The translations under genes were made by a program, and so were the position numbers. From Rubrivivax sp. (GTDB lineage: Bacteria; Pseudomonadota; Gammaproteobacteria; Burkholderiales; Burkholderiaceae_C): a DNA stretch of 53,702 nt. Position 1 is the stretch's first letter; every line of letters starts with the position of its first letter. Positions 38,608 to 47,082 of the stretch are shown here, piece after piece. Where the stretch lies: contig JADCGQ010000065.1 in the NCBI GenBank assembly GCA_020248945.1, positions 1 to 53,702 of the forward strand, written 5' to 3'. The notes under the pieces were generated by a model. The model worked only from the letters and a program-made list of their open reading frames with translations, did not search any database and was not told the origin of the DNA.

Positions 38608-38751
38608 CCCGCGCGAATGAGGGCTTGCTCGACCGGCCTCTTCGGGCAGGGTGACAGCCCGCCAGAGGCCCCGGTTCCGCCAGCGGGACGCGTCTGCGCC
38701 CTGGCCCTCGAACGCTTCAGTCCGCCGCAGTCCGCAGTACCCGCCATCAGC

Positions 38752-39306
38752 ATGTCTGTCACCGCCGTTTCCGCACCCTGGGCTCCCGCCCCCCGGACGA
38801 CTTCCTCGTTCGGGCGCCGGCTGCTGAACCCGGGCCCGGGTGGCCGGCCGGCGCTGCAATGGCCGCTGCGTCGCAACTGCTCGATCACGCCGCGGCAACT
38901 GGGCCTCGTGTACCTGTCGCTGTGCACGGTGTCGCTGCTGGTGTCGGCCTTCTTCGTCGCCCAGGGCGCGCCCTATGTGGCGGCCTTCGCCGGCATCGAG
39001 CTCGTCGCCGTGGGCGTGGCCATGCTGGTGTTCGCGCGGCACGCTGGCGACCACGAGACCATCACGCTCGAGGGCCGCTCGCTGCATGTGGAGCTGAGCG
39101 TCGGCTCCCGCACGGAGCAGATTCAGCTCGACACCGAGTGGCTCGCCGTGGAGCCCGCTGCGGGCCAGGGTTCGCTGGTGCAGCTGAGCGGACGTGGTGG
39201 CAGCGTGTGTGTGGGCCGCTACGTGCGCCCCGAACTGCGTGCCGCCCTGGCCCAAGAGATCCGCACGGCCCTGCGCCGCGGCCCCGAGAACGACAACCGA
39301 CCCTGA
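38752..39306 (+). CDS. DUF2244 membrane protein of the cytochrome oxidase cluster
   Basis: A 184-residue protein with two adjacent transmembrane helices (about residues 48-90: LGLVYLSLCTVSLLVSAFF and AFAGIELVAVGVAMLVFARH) followed by a soluble C-terminal domain with RSLHVELSVGSRTEQIQLD and VCVGRYVRPELRAALAQEIR. DUF2244 proteins routinely precede ctaC in betaproteobacteria and probably help oxidase assembly; the function is unproven. The start is uncertain: an ATG at 38617 adds 45 residues that do not look like the family. ctaC starts 10 bases after its stop. Confidence 0.78.
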   Translation: MSVTAVSAPWAPAPRTTSSFGRRLLNPGPGGRPALQWPLRRNCSITPRQLGLVYLSLCTVSLLVSAFFVAQGAPYVAAFAGIELVAVGVAMLVFARHAGDHETITLEGRSLHVELSVGSRTEQIQLDTEWLAVEPAAGQGSLVQLSGRGGSVCVGRYVRPELRAALAQEIRTALRRGPENDNRP

Positions 39307-39316
39307 AGTGAAACCG

Positions 39317-40498
39317 ATGATCCGATCGACCTCCCTCTGGCAGCGCCTGCATCAGGCAAGCCTGACCATCGGCGTGGCCCTGAGCACCGCGCTTGCCTCG
39401 GGTGCTGCCTGGGCCGTGAACGACCTGCCCGGCGGCCCGGCGGTCAACCAGCTCAACCTGCACCCGGCGGCCAGCAAGATCGCCGAGCAGCAGGCCTGGC
39501 TGCACTGGTTCATGCTGATCGTCTGCACAGTGATCTTCCTCGCCGTGTTCGGGGTCATGTTCTATTCGATCCTGAAGCACCGCAAGTCGCTGGGCCACAA
39601 GCCGGCGAACTTCCACGAGAGCGTGGCCGTCGAGATCGCCTGGACCATCGTGCCGTTCATCATCGTCATCGCCATGGGCGCGATGGCCACGCGCACCGTC
39701 GTCGCGATGAAGGACACCAGCAACGCCGACCTCACCATCAAGGCCACCGGCTACCAGTGGCAGTGGGGTTACGACTACCTCAAGGGCGAAGGCGAGGGCA
39801 TTGCCTTCCTGTCGGCACTCGACGCGTCGCACCGCGTGATGAGCGACCAGGGCAAGCCCGCCGGTGACGACTACCTGCTGAAGGTCGACAACCCGATGGT
39901 CGTGCCGGTGAACCAGAAGGTCCGCATCGTCACCACCGCCAACGACGTGATCCACGCCTGGATGGTGCCGTCGCTGGGCGTCAAGCAGGACGCCATCCCC
40001 GGCTTCGTGCGCGACACCTGGTTCCGTGCCGAAAAGACCGGCGACTTCTACGGCCAGTGCGCCGAGCTCTGCGGCAAGGAACACGCCTACATGCCGATCC
40101 ACGTGAAGGTGGTGACGCAGGCTGAGTACACCAAGTGGGTCGATGGCAAGAAGAAGGAAATGCAGGCCAAGGCCGACGACCCCAGCAAGGTCTGGGAACT
40201 GCCGGCCCTGGTGGCGCGCGGCGAGAAGGTCTACAACGCCAACTGCGCCGCCTGCCACAAGGCCGACGGCAAGGGCGCCGGCCCCATCAAGGCCCTCGAC
40301 GGCAGCGCCATCGTGCTGAACGACGCGGCCCAGCAGATCCAGATCCTGCTCAACGGCGCGGCCAACGGCGCGATGCCGGCCTGGAAGCAGCTCTCGGACA
40401 CCGAGATCGCCGCCGTCGTGACCTACACCAAGAATTCGTGGACCAACAAGACCGGCAAGGTGATCCAGCCTGCCGAGATCGTTGCCGCCCGCAAGTGA
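39317..40498 (+). CDS. ctaC: Cytochrome c oxidase subunit II with fused cytochrome c domain
   Basis: A 393-residue CuA-containing subunit that accepts electrons from cytochrome c. It has a signal peptide (cleavage near ASGAAWA, about residue 33), two transmembrane helices, ATGYQWQWGYDY, the CuA ligands in DVIHAWMVPSLG and GQCAELCGKEHAYMPI, and a C-terminal cytochrome c domain with heme motif CAACH and the distal Met in GAMPAW. It is thus a caa3-like or fused-type subunit II. The order ctaC-ctaD-ctaG-ctaE supports an aa3-type oxidase. Confidence 0.96.
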   Translation: MIRSTSLWQRLHQASLTIGVALSTALASGAAWAVNDLPGGPAVNQLNLHPAASKIAEQQAWLHWFMLIVCTVIFLAVFGVMFYSILKHRKSLGHKPANFHESVAVEIAWTIVPFIIVIAMGAMATRTVVAMKDTSNADLTIKATGYQWQWGYDYLKGEGEGIAFLSALDASHRVMSDQGKPAGDDYLLKVDNPMVVPVNQKVRIVTTANDVIHAWMVPSLGVKQDAIPGFVRDTWFRAEKTGDFYGQCAELCGKEHAYMPIHVKVVTQAEYTKWVDGKKKEMQAKADDPSKVWELPALVARGEKVYNANCAACHKADGKGAGPIKALDGSAIVLNDAAQQIQILLNGAANGAMPAWKQLSDTEIAAVVTYTKNSWTNKTGKVIQPAEIVAARK

Positions 40499-40539
40499 AT
40501 CGTCTGCCGACAGACACCTGATTCGAGAGGCCTGACCCC

Positions 40540-42174
40540 ATGAGCGCCGTTCTTCCCCCGCATGGCCACGCTGCTGGCCACGACCACGCGCACGACGATC
40601 ACGACCACAAGCCGCACGGCTGGCGGCGCTGGGTGTTCGCGACGAACCACAAGGACATCGGCACGATGTACCTGTTGTTCAGCTTCACGATGCTGATGGT
40701 GGGCGGCGTGCTGGCGCTGGGCATCCGCGCCGAGCTCTTCCAGCCCGGCCTGCAGTTCGTGAACCCGCAGCTGTTCAACCAGCTGACCACGATGCACGGT
40801 CTGATCATGGTGTTCGGCGCCATCATGCCGGCGTTCGTGGGCTTCGCGAACTGGATGATGCCGCTGCAGATCGGCGCGAGCGACATGGCCTTCGCGCGCA
40901 TGAACAACCTCAGCTTCTGGCTGCTGATCCCGGCCGCGCTGATGCTCGTGGGCAGCTTCTTCATGCCCGGTGGCGCGCCCGCCGCCGGCTGGACGCTCTA
41001 TGCGCCGCTGACGCTGCAGATGGGCCCGAGCATGGACGCCGGCATCTTTGCGATGCACATCATGGGCGCCAGCTCCATCATGGGCTCGATCAACATCATC
41101 GTCACCATCCTGAACATGCGCGCGCCCGGCATGACGCTGATGAAGATGCCGCTGTTCGCCTGGACCTGGCTGATCACGGCCTACCTGCTGATCGCCGTGA
41201 TGCCGGTGCTGGCTGGCGCCATCACGATGACGCTGACGGACCGCCACTTCGGCACCAACTTCTTCAACCCGGCGGGCGGCGGCGACCCGGTGATGTACCA
41301 GCACATCTTCTGGTTCTTCGGGCACCCCGAGGTCTACATCATGATCCTGCCGGCCTTCGGCATCGTCAGCGCCATCATCCCGGCCTTCGCGCGCAAGCGC
41401 CTGTTCGGCTACACGAGCATGGTGTACGCGACGGCCTCGATCGCGATCCTGTCGTTCATCGTCTGGGCGCACCACATGTACACGACCGGCATGCCGGTCA
41501 CCGGGCAGCTGTTCTTCATGTACGCGACGATGCTGATCGCGGTGCCCACGGGCGTGAAGATCTTCAACTGGCTGGCCACGATGTGGCGCGGTTCGATGAC
41601 CTTCGAGACGCCCATGTTGTGGAGCGTGGGCTTCCTGTTCGTGTTCTCGATGGGCGGCTTCACCGGCCTCATCCTGGCCATGGCACCCATCGACATCCAG
41701 CTCCAGGACACCTACTACGTCGTGGCGCACTTCCACTACGTGCTGGTGGCCGGCTCGCTGTTCGCGCTGTTCGCCGGCGTGTACTACTGGGGCCCGAAGT
41801 GGACCGGCGTGATGTATTCCGAGCTGCGCGGCAAGATCCACTTCTGGGGCTCGCTGATCTTCTTCAACATCACCTTCTTCCCGATGCACTTCCTCGGGCT
41901 GGCCGGCATGCCGCGTCGTTATGCCGACTACCCGATGCAGTTCGCCGACTTCAACATGATCGCGTCGATCGGCGCCTTCGGCTTCGGGCTGATGCAGGTC
42001 TACTTCTTCGTCTTCGTCGTCATCCCGATGATGCGCGGCCAGGGTGAGCCGGCACCGCAGAAGCCCTGGGAAGCCGCCGAAGGCCTGGAGTGGGAAGTGC
42101 CGTCGCCGGCGCCGTTCCACACCTTCGAGAACCCGCCCAAGCTCGACGCCACCGCCACGCGCGTGGTGGGCTGA
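40540..42174 (+). CDS. ctaD: Cytochrome c oxidase subunit I
   Basis: A 544-residue catalytic subunit holding heme a, heme a3 and CuB, with about 12 transmembrane helices. It shows FATNHKDIGTMYLLF, the heme a His in TTMHGLIMVF, the CuB His and cross-linked Tyr in FWFFGHPEVYIMILP, the K-channel helix, HHMYTTGM, and VVAHFHYVLVAGSLF with the heme a3 ligand. The N-terminus carries a His/Asp-rich stretch (HGHAAGHDHAHDDHDH) that might bind copper. GAGAGG precedes the start. Confidence 0.98.
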   Translation: MSAVLPPHGHAAGHDHAHDDHDHKPHGWRRWVFATNHKDIGTMYLLFSFTMLMVGGVLALGIRAELFQPGLQFVNPQLFNQLTTMHGLIMVFGAIMPAFVGFANWMMPLQIGASDMAFARMNNLSFWLLIPAALMLVGSFFMPGGAPAAGWTLYAPLTLQMGPSMDAGIFAMHIMGASSIMGSINIIVTILNMRAPGMTLMKMPLFAWTWLITAYLLIAVMPVLAGAITMTLTDRHFGTNFFNPAGGGDPVMYQHIFWFFGHPEVYIMILPAFGIVSAIIPAFARKRLFGYTSMVYATASIAILSFIVWAHHMYTTGMPVTGQLFFMYATMLIAVPTGVKIFNWLATMWRGSMTFETPMLWSVGFLFVFSMGGFTGLILAMAPIDIQLQDTYYVVAHFHYVLVAGSLFALFAGVYYWGPKWTGVMYSELRGKIHFWGSLIFFNITFFPMHFLGLAGMPRRYADYPMQFADFNMIASIGAFGFGLMQVYFFVFVVIPMMRGQGEPAPQKPWEAAEGLEWEVPSPAPFHTFENPPKLDATATRVVG

Positions 42175-42186
42175 TCCCCCGCAGGC

Positions 42187-42309
42187 ATGGCCATGGCCCC
42201 GACCCCTGAACAACGCAAGGCGAACCTCCGCCTGGCGATCGTCCTCGCCTCGGCGGCGGTGATCTTCGCCATCGGGTTCGTCGTGCGCATCGCCTACTTC
42301 GGCGCCTGA
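42187..42309 (+). CDS. 40-residue cytochrome oxidase small assembly protein
   Basis: ATG-initiated 40-residue frame between ctaD (12 bases upstream) and ctaG (16 bases downstream). It encodes a short charged N-terminus (PEQRKANLR) and one transmembrane helix (about residues 17-37, LAIVLASAAVIFAIGFVV) ending RIAYFGA. Similar tiny proteins occupy this slot in other Burkholderiales cox operons and are annotated as a small cytochrome oxidase assembly protein. It is easily missed by gene callers because of its length. Confidence 0.8.
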   Translation: MAMAPTPEQRKANLRLAIVLASAAVIFAIGFVVRIAYFGA

Positions 42310-42325
42310 GCCCAAGGACGCCACC

Positions 42326-42952
42326 GTGCTGAAGGGCTTGCTCGCCGAAAACCGCCGCATGCTGGGCAAGCTGCTGGTCATCGTGCTGCTGATGTTCGGC
42401 TTTGGTTATTCGCTGGTGCCGATGTACCGCGCCATCTGCGAGGCCCTGGGCATCAACGTGCTCACGCTGTCGCAGCAGCGGGCGGAGTCAGGCAGCTGGA
42501 CGGGCCGCCACGGCCAGACCACCAACACGCAGGTCGACACCACGCGCACGATCACGGTCGAGTTCGACGCCAACGTGCGCGGCCCCTGGGACTTCAAGCC
42601 GGCCAAGCGGTCGATGCAGGTGCACCCCGGCGAACTCGCGACGGTGATGTACGAGTTCACCAACATCCAGAACCGCACGATGGCCGCGCAGGCGATTCCG
42701 AGCTATGCGCCGCGGCACTCGAGCCCGCATTTCAACAAGCTCGAATGCTTCTGCTTCAACGAGTACATGCTGAAGCCGGGTGAATCGCGCGAGTGGCCGG
42801 TGGCCTTCGTCATCGATCCCAAGCTGCCGAAGGATGTCACGACCATCACGCTGTCGTACACCTTCTTCGAGGTGGGCGGCAAGGTGCCGCCGGCGCCGGC
42901 CGGCACCGTGGGCAACCGGGCGGTCGGGGCTGCGGTCGGGGTCGGCTCATGA
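42326..42952 (+). CDS. ctaG: CtaG/Cox11, CuB insertion protein
   Basis: A 208-residue protein anchored by one N-terminal helix (LLVIVLLMFGFGYSLVPMYRAIC) with a periplasmic immunoglobulin-like domain. The copper-binding cysteines are in the CFCF motif of KLECFCFNEYMLKPGE. It delivers copper to the CuB site of subunit I. The start is GTG (42326). The stop overlaps the start of the DUF2970 gene (ATGA). The last 20 residues are a Gly/Val-rich tail. Confidence 0.96.
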   Translation: MLKGLLAENRRMLGKLLVIVLLMFGFGYSLVPMYRAICEALGINVLTLSQQRAESGSWTGRHGQTTNTQVDTTRTITVEFDANVRGPWDFKPAKRSMQVHPGELATVMYEFTNIQNRTMAAQAIPSYAPRHSSPHFNKLECFCFNEYMLKPGESREWPVAFVIDPKLPKDVTTITLSYTFFEVGGKVPPAPAGTVGNRAVGAAVGVGS

Positions 42953-43188
42953 GCGCCGAGCAGGGCACCTTGGCCGACGCCACCCAGCGCCCGCTGTCGT
43001 TCGGCCAGACGATGCAGGCGGTGTTCTGGAGCTTCTTCGGCGTGCGGCGCTCACGCGACATGGGCACCGACGTGCAGAAGCTCAACCCGGTCCATCTGGT
43101 GATCGGCGGCCTGCTGGGTGCGGCGCTGCTGGTCGTGTCGCTGGTGCTTCTGGTGCGCTGGGTCGTCGGCAGCGGCATTGCGGCCTGA
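42949..43188 (+). CDS. DUF2970 small membrane protein
   Basis: A 79-residue protein with RPLSFGQTMQAVFWSFFGVRRSRD followed by one transmembrane helix (PVHLVIGGLLGAALLVVSLV). DUF2970 members sit between ctaG and ctaE in many betaproteobacteria and presumably aid oxidase assembly. It is translationally coupled to ctaG (ATGA overlap). Confidence 0.88.
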   Translation: MSAEQGTLADATQRPLSFGQTMQAVFWSFFGVRRSRDMGTDVQKLNPVHLVIGGLLGAALLVVSLVLLVRWVVGSGIAA

Positions 43189-43237
43189 GACGGTTCGCAT
43201 TTTTCAGTTTTCGAGGGTTCGAGGAGAAACACAAGCC

Positions 43238-44122
43238 ATGTCAGCCAGCACCCCGGCGGGTCAGACCCCGTACTACTTCGTCCCGGCGCCCTCGCGCCAC
43301 CCGGCGCTGATGGCGGTGGGCCTGTTCCTCGTCATCTTCGGTGCCGGTCAGTGGGTCAACCACGTGGGCTGGGGCGCCTGGGTGCTGCTCGCCGGCGTCG
43401 TGATGTGGTTGACGGTGATGTACCAGTGGTTCAGCCAGGCCATCGCCGAAAGCGAAGGCGGCCTGTACTCGCCGCGCATCGACGCCTCGTTCCGCTGGAG
43501 CATGAGCTGGTTCATCTTCAGCGAGGTGATGTTCTTCGCGGCGTTCTTCGGCGCGCTGTACTGGGCGCGCGTGCACACGCTGCCGATGCTCGGCAACCTC
43601 GACCACCAACTGCTCTGGCCCGACTTCCAGGCCATCTGGCCGAGCCAGGGCGGCGGCGCCACGGCCGCACCGGCCGGCCTCGTCGAGCCCTTCCAGACGA
43701 TGGGCCCTTTCTGGCTGCCCACCATCAACACCGCGCTGCTGCTCACGAGCGGCATCACGCTCACCATCGCCCACCACGCCCTGATCGCCGGCCAGCGCGC
43801 CAAGACGATCAGCTGGATGTGGATCACCATCCTGCTGGGCGCCATCTTCCTGTGCGTGCAGGGCTACGAGTACTACCACGCGTACACCGCGCTGAACCTC
43901 AAGCTCACAAGCGGCATCTTCGGCAGCACCTTCTTCCTGCTGACCGGCTTCCATGGCTTCCACGTGTTCGTGGGCATGCTGATGCTGATCTTCATCACGC
44001 TGCGCCTGATGAAGGGCCACTTCACCGCCGACCGCCACTTCGGCTTCGAGGGCGCGGCCTGGTACTGGCACTTCGTCGACGTGGTCTGGTTCGGCCTGTA
44101 CATCCTCGTGTACTGGCTCTGA
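43238..44122 (+). CDS. ctaE: Cytochrome c oxidase subunit III
   Basis: A 294-residue subunit with seven transmembrane helices, stabilising subunit I and its proton path. It has PYYFVPAPSRHP, FRWSMSWFIFSEVMFFAAFFGALYW, GFHGFHVFVGMLMLIF and ends with AAWYWHFVDVVWFGLYILVYWL. GAGGAGAAAC upstream is a good ribosome-binding site. A strong terminator follows, closing the ctaC-ctaE operon. Confidence 0.97.
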   Translation: MSASTPAGQTPYYFVPAPSRHPALMAVGLFLVIFGAGQWVNHVGWGAWVLLAGVVMWLTVMYQWFSQAIAESEGGLYSPRIDASFRWSMSWFIFSEVMFFAAFFGALYWARVHTLPMLGNLDHQLLWPDFQAIWPSQGGGATAAPAGLVEPFQTMGPFWLPTINTALLLTSGITLTIAHHALIAGQRAKTISWMWITILLGAIFLCVQGYEYYHAYTALNLKLTSGIFGSTFFLLTGFHGFHVFVGMLMLIFITLRLMKGHFTADRHFGFEGAAWYWHFVDVVWFGLYILVYWL

Positions 44123-44173
44123 CGGTGGCCGCAGGCCCTGCGGCCTGCCTTGCCCCTTCGTCCGATCTCTCTC

Positions 44174-44200
44174 GCAACGCCGCAGCCCCTGCGGCGTTGC
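44174..44200 (+). terminator. Terminator after ctaE
   Basis: A perfect 12-base stem GCAACGCCGCAG / CTGCGGCGTTGC with a CCC loop, followed by CGTTTTC. It lies about 50 bases after ctaE and just before the 3' end of the convergent DUF2909 gene. Confidence 0.85.
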
Positions 44201-44205
44201 CGTTT

Positions 44206-44448
44206 TCAGACGCCCACCGGCAGCCCGCCGGGCTTCACCCAACCCATCGCCCAGCTGACCAGGATCACGATGAACAGTGCCACGCACAGCCCCACACGCA
44301 CCGCGAGCGCGCGCGCCATGCGGCGGTCGCGGTCGGCCGGTGACGTGGGCGTGCCGTCGGCGCCCGGATTGCGCTTGAGCATGAAGAAGCCGGCGCTCGC
44401 CAAAGCGCCAAGCACCGCGATCAAGGTCACCACCATCAGGATCTTCAT
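44206..44448 (-). CDS. DUF2909 twin-transmembrane protein
   Basis: An 80-residue protein with two transmembrane helices: MKILMVVTLIAVLGALASAGFFM, then ALAVRVGLCVALFIVILVSW, joined by a short charged loop. DUF2909 (twin transmembrane protein) is regularly found opposite surf1 in Burkholderiales cox clusters; the function is unknown. It is the only minus-strand gene inside the cox block and diverges from surf1 with 39 bases between starts. Confidence 0.88.
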   Translation of the reverse strand: MKILMVVTLIAVLGALASAGFFMLKRNPGADGTPTSPADRDRRMARALAVRVGLCVALFIVILVSWAMGWVKPGGLPVGV

Positions 44449-44487
44449 GGGGCCCGATTATCCCGGCGCTTCCGTGGGGGCAGGCCG

Positions 44488-45231
44488 ATGAGGCGCCGCC
44501 CGAACCTGCTGGTGCTGCTGGCCGCCCTGGCCTTGACGCTGGTCACGGCCCGGCTCGGCTGGTGGCAGCTCGACCGCGCCGCCGAGAAGACGGCCCTGCA
44601 GCAGCAGCTCACCGAGCGCTCGGCCATGCCACCGTTGCGGCTGGCGGAGCTGCCGCGCGAGGCTTCGGCCGTGGAACCGCTGGTGCAGCGGCGCGCGCAG
44701 CTCGAGGGGCGCTGGCTGCCCGATGCCAGCATTGCCCTCGAGAACCGCCCGATGGCCGGGCGCGTCGGCTTCTACATCGTCACGCCGCTGGTGCTGGCCG
44801 ACGGCAGCATGGTGCTGGTGCAGCGCGGCTGGTTGCCACGCGATCTGCAGGACCGAACGCGGCTCGCGCCCTTCGCCACCCCTGCGGGCGATGTGGTCGT
44901 CGGCGGCCGCATCGCCCTGCGCGTGCCTCGGTTGTACGAGTTCGATGGCGAGGCCAGCGGCATGCTCCGGCAGAATCTCGACACCGACGCGTTTGCGCGC
45001 GAACGCAGCCTGCCCCTGAGGCCCTGGGTGGTGATCCAGGACCAAGCGCTGCAGCCGCAGGACGACGGCTTGAGGCGCGAATGGCCCGCACCGGCCAGTG
45101 GCGTCGACAAGCACCACGGCTACGCCTTCCAGTGGTTTGCGCTGAGCGCGCTCACGATCGGTCTCCTTGTCTGGTTCCAGTTCCTCCGGCCCGCCCGGCG
45201 CGACCATGCCCCCGAACGCCCACCCACCTGA
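44488..45231 (+). CDS. surf1: SURF1 family oxidase assembly factor
   Basis: A 247-residue protein with an N-terminal and a C-terminal transmembrane helix enclosing a periplasmic beta domain. Typical motifs are LGWWQLDRAAEKTAL, GRWLPDASIALENRPM, VLVQRGWLPRDLQDR and HHGYAFQWFALSALTIGLLVWFQ. SURF1 helps place heme a in subunit I. The next gene starts 13 bases later, beginning the operon surf1 - SCO-like - ctaA. Confidence 0.94.
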   Translation: MRRRPNLLVLLAALALTLVTARLGWWQLDRAAEKTALQQQLTERSAMPPLRLAELPREASAVEPLVQRRAQLEGRWLPDASIALENRPMAGRVGFYIVTPLVLADGSMVLVQRGWLPRDLQDRTRLAPFATPAGDVVVGGRIALRVPRLYEFDGEASGMLRQNLDTDAFARERSLPLRPWVVIQDQALQPQDDGLRREWPAPASGVDKHHGYAFQWFALSALTIGLLVWFQFLRPARRDHAPERPPT

Positions 45232-45244
45232 AGAACCCCTGGCC

Positions 45245-45904
45245 ATGACCGTGCACCAGCTCGCCACCCCCGACCTGGCCGAGCCCGCGCAGGCGCAGCA
45301 GCGCCGCACGAGCATCGGTCGGCTGAAGATGCTGATCGTGCTGCTGGTGTGCGCCTCGCCGGTGATCGCCTCGTACTTCACGTACTTCGTGATCCGGCCC
45401 GAGGGGCGCACGAACTACGGCGAGCTGATCCTGCCGACACGCGAGATCCCGGCCGTGCTGCCGCTGAAGACGCTGGACGCGGGCACGGTGCAGCCTGCCT
45501 CGTTGCGCGGCCAGTGGCTGCTGGTCGTGGTGATGCCCTCGACCTGCGACGCCGCCTGCGAGAAGCGCCTGCTGACGCAGCGCCAGCTGCGCGAGATGCT
45601 CGGCCGCGAGCGCGACCGCCTCGACAAGGTGGTGCTGGTCGTCGACGACGGCGCGCTCAAGCCCGAACTGCAGACCGCGCTGCTGACGGCGCCGCCATCC
45701 AACGTGATGCGCGTGCCCCGCGAGGCCCTGGCGCAATGGCTGGCGCCTGCGGCCGGCCACTCGCTCGAGGAGCACCTGTACGTCGTCGACCCGATGGGCC
45801 AGTGGATGATGCGCATGCCGCCCGAGGCCGAGCCGCAGCGCGTGATGCGCGACCTGAGCAAGCTGATGCGTGCCTCAGGCTTCTGGGACACGCCTGGACG
45901 CTGA
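45245..45904 (+). CDS. SCO-like thioredoxin-fold protein of the oxidase cluster
   Basis: A 219-residue protein with one N-terminal transmembrane helix (about residues 28-50) and a thioredoxin-like domain. It carries C-x3-C in MPSTCDAACEKR, at the position of the copper-binding CxxxC of SCO proteins, followed by VVLVVDDG and HLYVVDPMGQWMMRMP. It is annotated in relatives as a transmembrane cytochrome oxidase-associated protein. A role in copper handling or thiol reduction for CuA is likely but unproven. A second, canonical SCO gene lies downstream. An ATG at 45206 within surf1 is an alternative start. Confidence 0.8.
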   Translation: MTVHQLATPDLAEPAQAQQRRTSIGRLKMLIVLLVCASPVIASYFTYFVIRPEGRTNYGELILPTREIPAVLPLKTLDAGTVQPASLRGQWLLVVVMPSTCDAACEKRLLTQRQLREMLGRERDRLDKVVLVVDDGALKPELQTALLTAPPSNVMRVPREALAQWLAPAAGHSLEEHLYVVDPMGQWMMRMPPEAEPQRVMRDLSKLMRASGFWDTPGR

Positions 45905-45908
45905 GGCC

Positions 45909-47060
45909 ATGCAAGGCACCGAACAGGCCCTCGTCGATCTCGCGCCGCTGGCGCGCCTGCTGCTGCTGGCCCTGGTGCTGGCCGCGCTGCCGCTGGCGTG
46001 GTGGTGGCTGCGTGCACGCAGTGCCGACATCAGCGGCCGCATCGCCGCGCTCACCGCGCTGACGCTGTTCCTGACCTTCGACCTCATCGTCTTCGGCTCG
46101 TTCACGCGCTTGTCCGACAGCGGCCTGGGCTGCCCCGACTGGCCCGGCTGCTACGGCGAGGTCAGCCCGCTGGGCGCGCGCGCCGACATCCACGCGGCCG
46201 AGACGGCGGCCCCCGGCGGCCCGGTCACCTGGAGCAAGGCCTGGATCGAGATGATCCATCGCTACCTGGCGATGACCGTGGGTGTGCTGATCCTCGTGAT
46301 GGCCGTGTTCAGCTGGATCGGCCGCCAGCGCCTGCCGTTTTCGCCCTGGTGGCCGACGGCGACGCTGGTCTGGGTGATCGTGCAGGGCATGTTCGGCAAG
46401 TACACCGTGACGCTGAAGCTGTACCCGGCCGTCGTCACGCTGCACCTGCTGGGTGGCCTGCTGCTGCTGGCCTTGCTGGCGGCGCAGCACGCGGCCTTCC
46501 GGCGCCAGCCGCTGGCCTTGGCCGACACCGCGCCGCTGCGGCGCGCGGTGTGGGCGGTGATGGCGCTGCTGGTCGTGCAGGTGGCGCTGGGCGGCTGGGT
46601 CAGCACCAACTACGCGGTGCTTGCCTGCACCGGGTTCCCCACCTGCAACGGCCAGTGGTGGCCGGAGATGGACTTCGCCACCGGTTTCACGCTGCTGCGT
46701 GGCCTGGGCGGTGAAGACGGCGTGCTGCGCACCGTGCCCTCGCAGGTGGCCATCCACATGGCGCACCGCCTCGGCGCCGTGGTGCTGACGGTGGCGCTGC
46801 TGGCGCTGGCCTGGGCGCTGTGGCGACGACGTTCGCAAGACGCCGCCGCCGGGCGCTTTGCGCTCGGGCTGGCCGGTTTGCTGGGCCTGCAGATTGCAAG
46901 CGGCCTGTCGAACGTGGTGCTGGGCTGGCCGCTGACGGCCGCCCTCGGCCACTCCGCCGGCGCCGCGGCCTTGGTGCTGGTGATGACGCTGCTGCTGGCG
47001 CGCCTGCCCCAGCCGCTGGCCGTGACACAGGCCCGGGGCGCGTTGCGGCCCGCTGCCTAG
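45909..47060 (+). CDS. ctaA: Heme A synthase (CtaA/COX15)
   Basis: Oxidises the C8 methyl of heme O to a formyl group, giving heme A. The 383-residue protein has about eight transmembrane helices with [34 protein letters not shown] and a second-half [14 protein letters not shown], which carry conserved histidines. [19 protein letters not shown] holds the second cysteine pair. It starts 5 bases after the SCO-like gene. The length and motif set fit the type 2 COX15-like form found in betaproteobacteria. Confidence 0.95.
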   Translation: MQGTEQALVDLAPLARLLLLALVLAALPLAWWWLRARSADISGRIAALTALTLFLTFDLIVFGSFTRLSDSGLGCPDWPGCYGEVSPLGARADIHAAETAAPGGPVTWSKAWIEMIHRYLAMTVGVLILVMAVFSWIGRQRLPFSPWWPTATLVWVIVQGMFGKYTVTLKLYPAVVTLHLLGGLLLLALLAAQHAAFRRQPLALADTAPLRRAVWAVMALLVVQVALGGWVSTNYAVLACTGFPTCNGQWWPEMDFATGFTLLRGLGGEDGVLRTVPSQVAIHMAHRLGAVVLTVALLALAWALWRRRSQDAAAGRFALGLAGLLGLQIASGLSNVVLGWPLTAALGHSAGAAALVLVMTLLLARLPQPLAVTQARGALRPAA

Positions 47061-47063
47061 AAT
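47058..47063 (+). promoter_or_regulatory. -10-like TAGAAT before ctaB
   Basis: GCCTAGAATCGCGGG: the hexamer overlaps the ctaA stop codon (TAG at 47058-47060) and lies 19 bases before the ctaB ATG. It may give ctaB-sco a transcript separate from ctaA. No clear -35 is visible. Confidence 0.4.
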
Positions 47064-47082
47064 CGCGGGTTTCCCAGCACCC

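Noticed and set aside
38617..38751. 45-residue extension of the DUF2244 protein
   Set aside because: The extra sequence is not like the family; it was kept only as an alternative because a TAGAAT lies 9 bases before the ATG.
40423..42381. Long frame antisense to ctaD
   Set aside because: A His/Glu/Arg-rich shadow of subunit I codons; no plausible start or homology.
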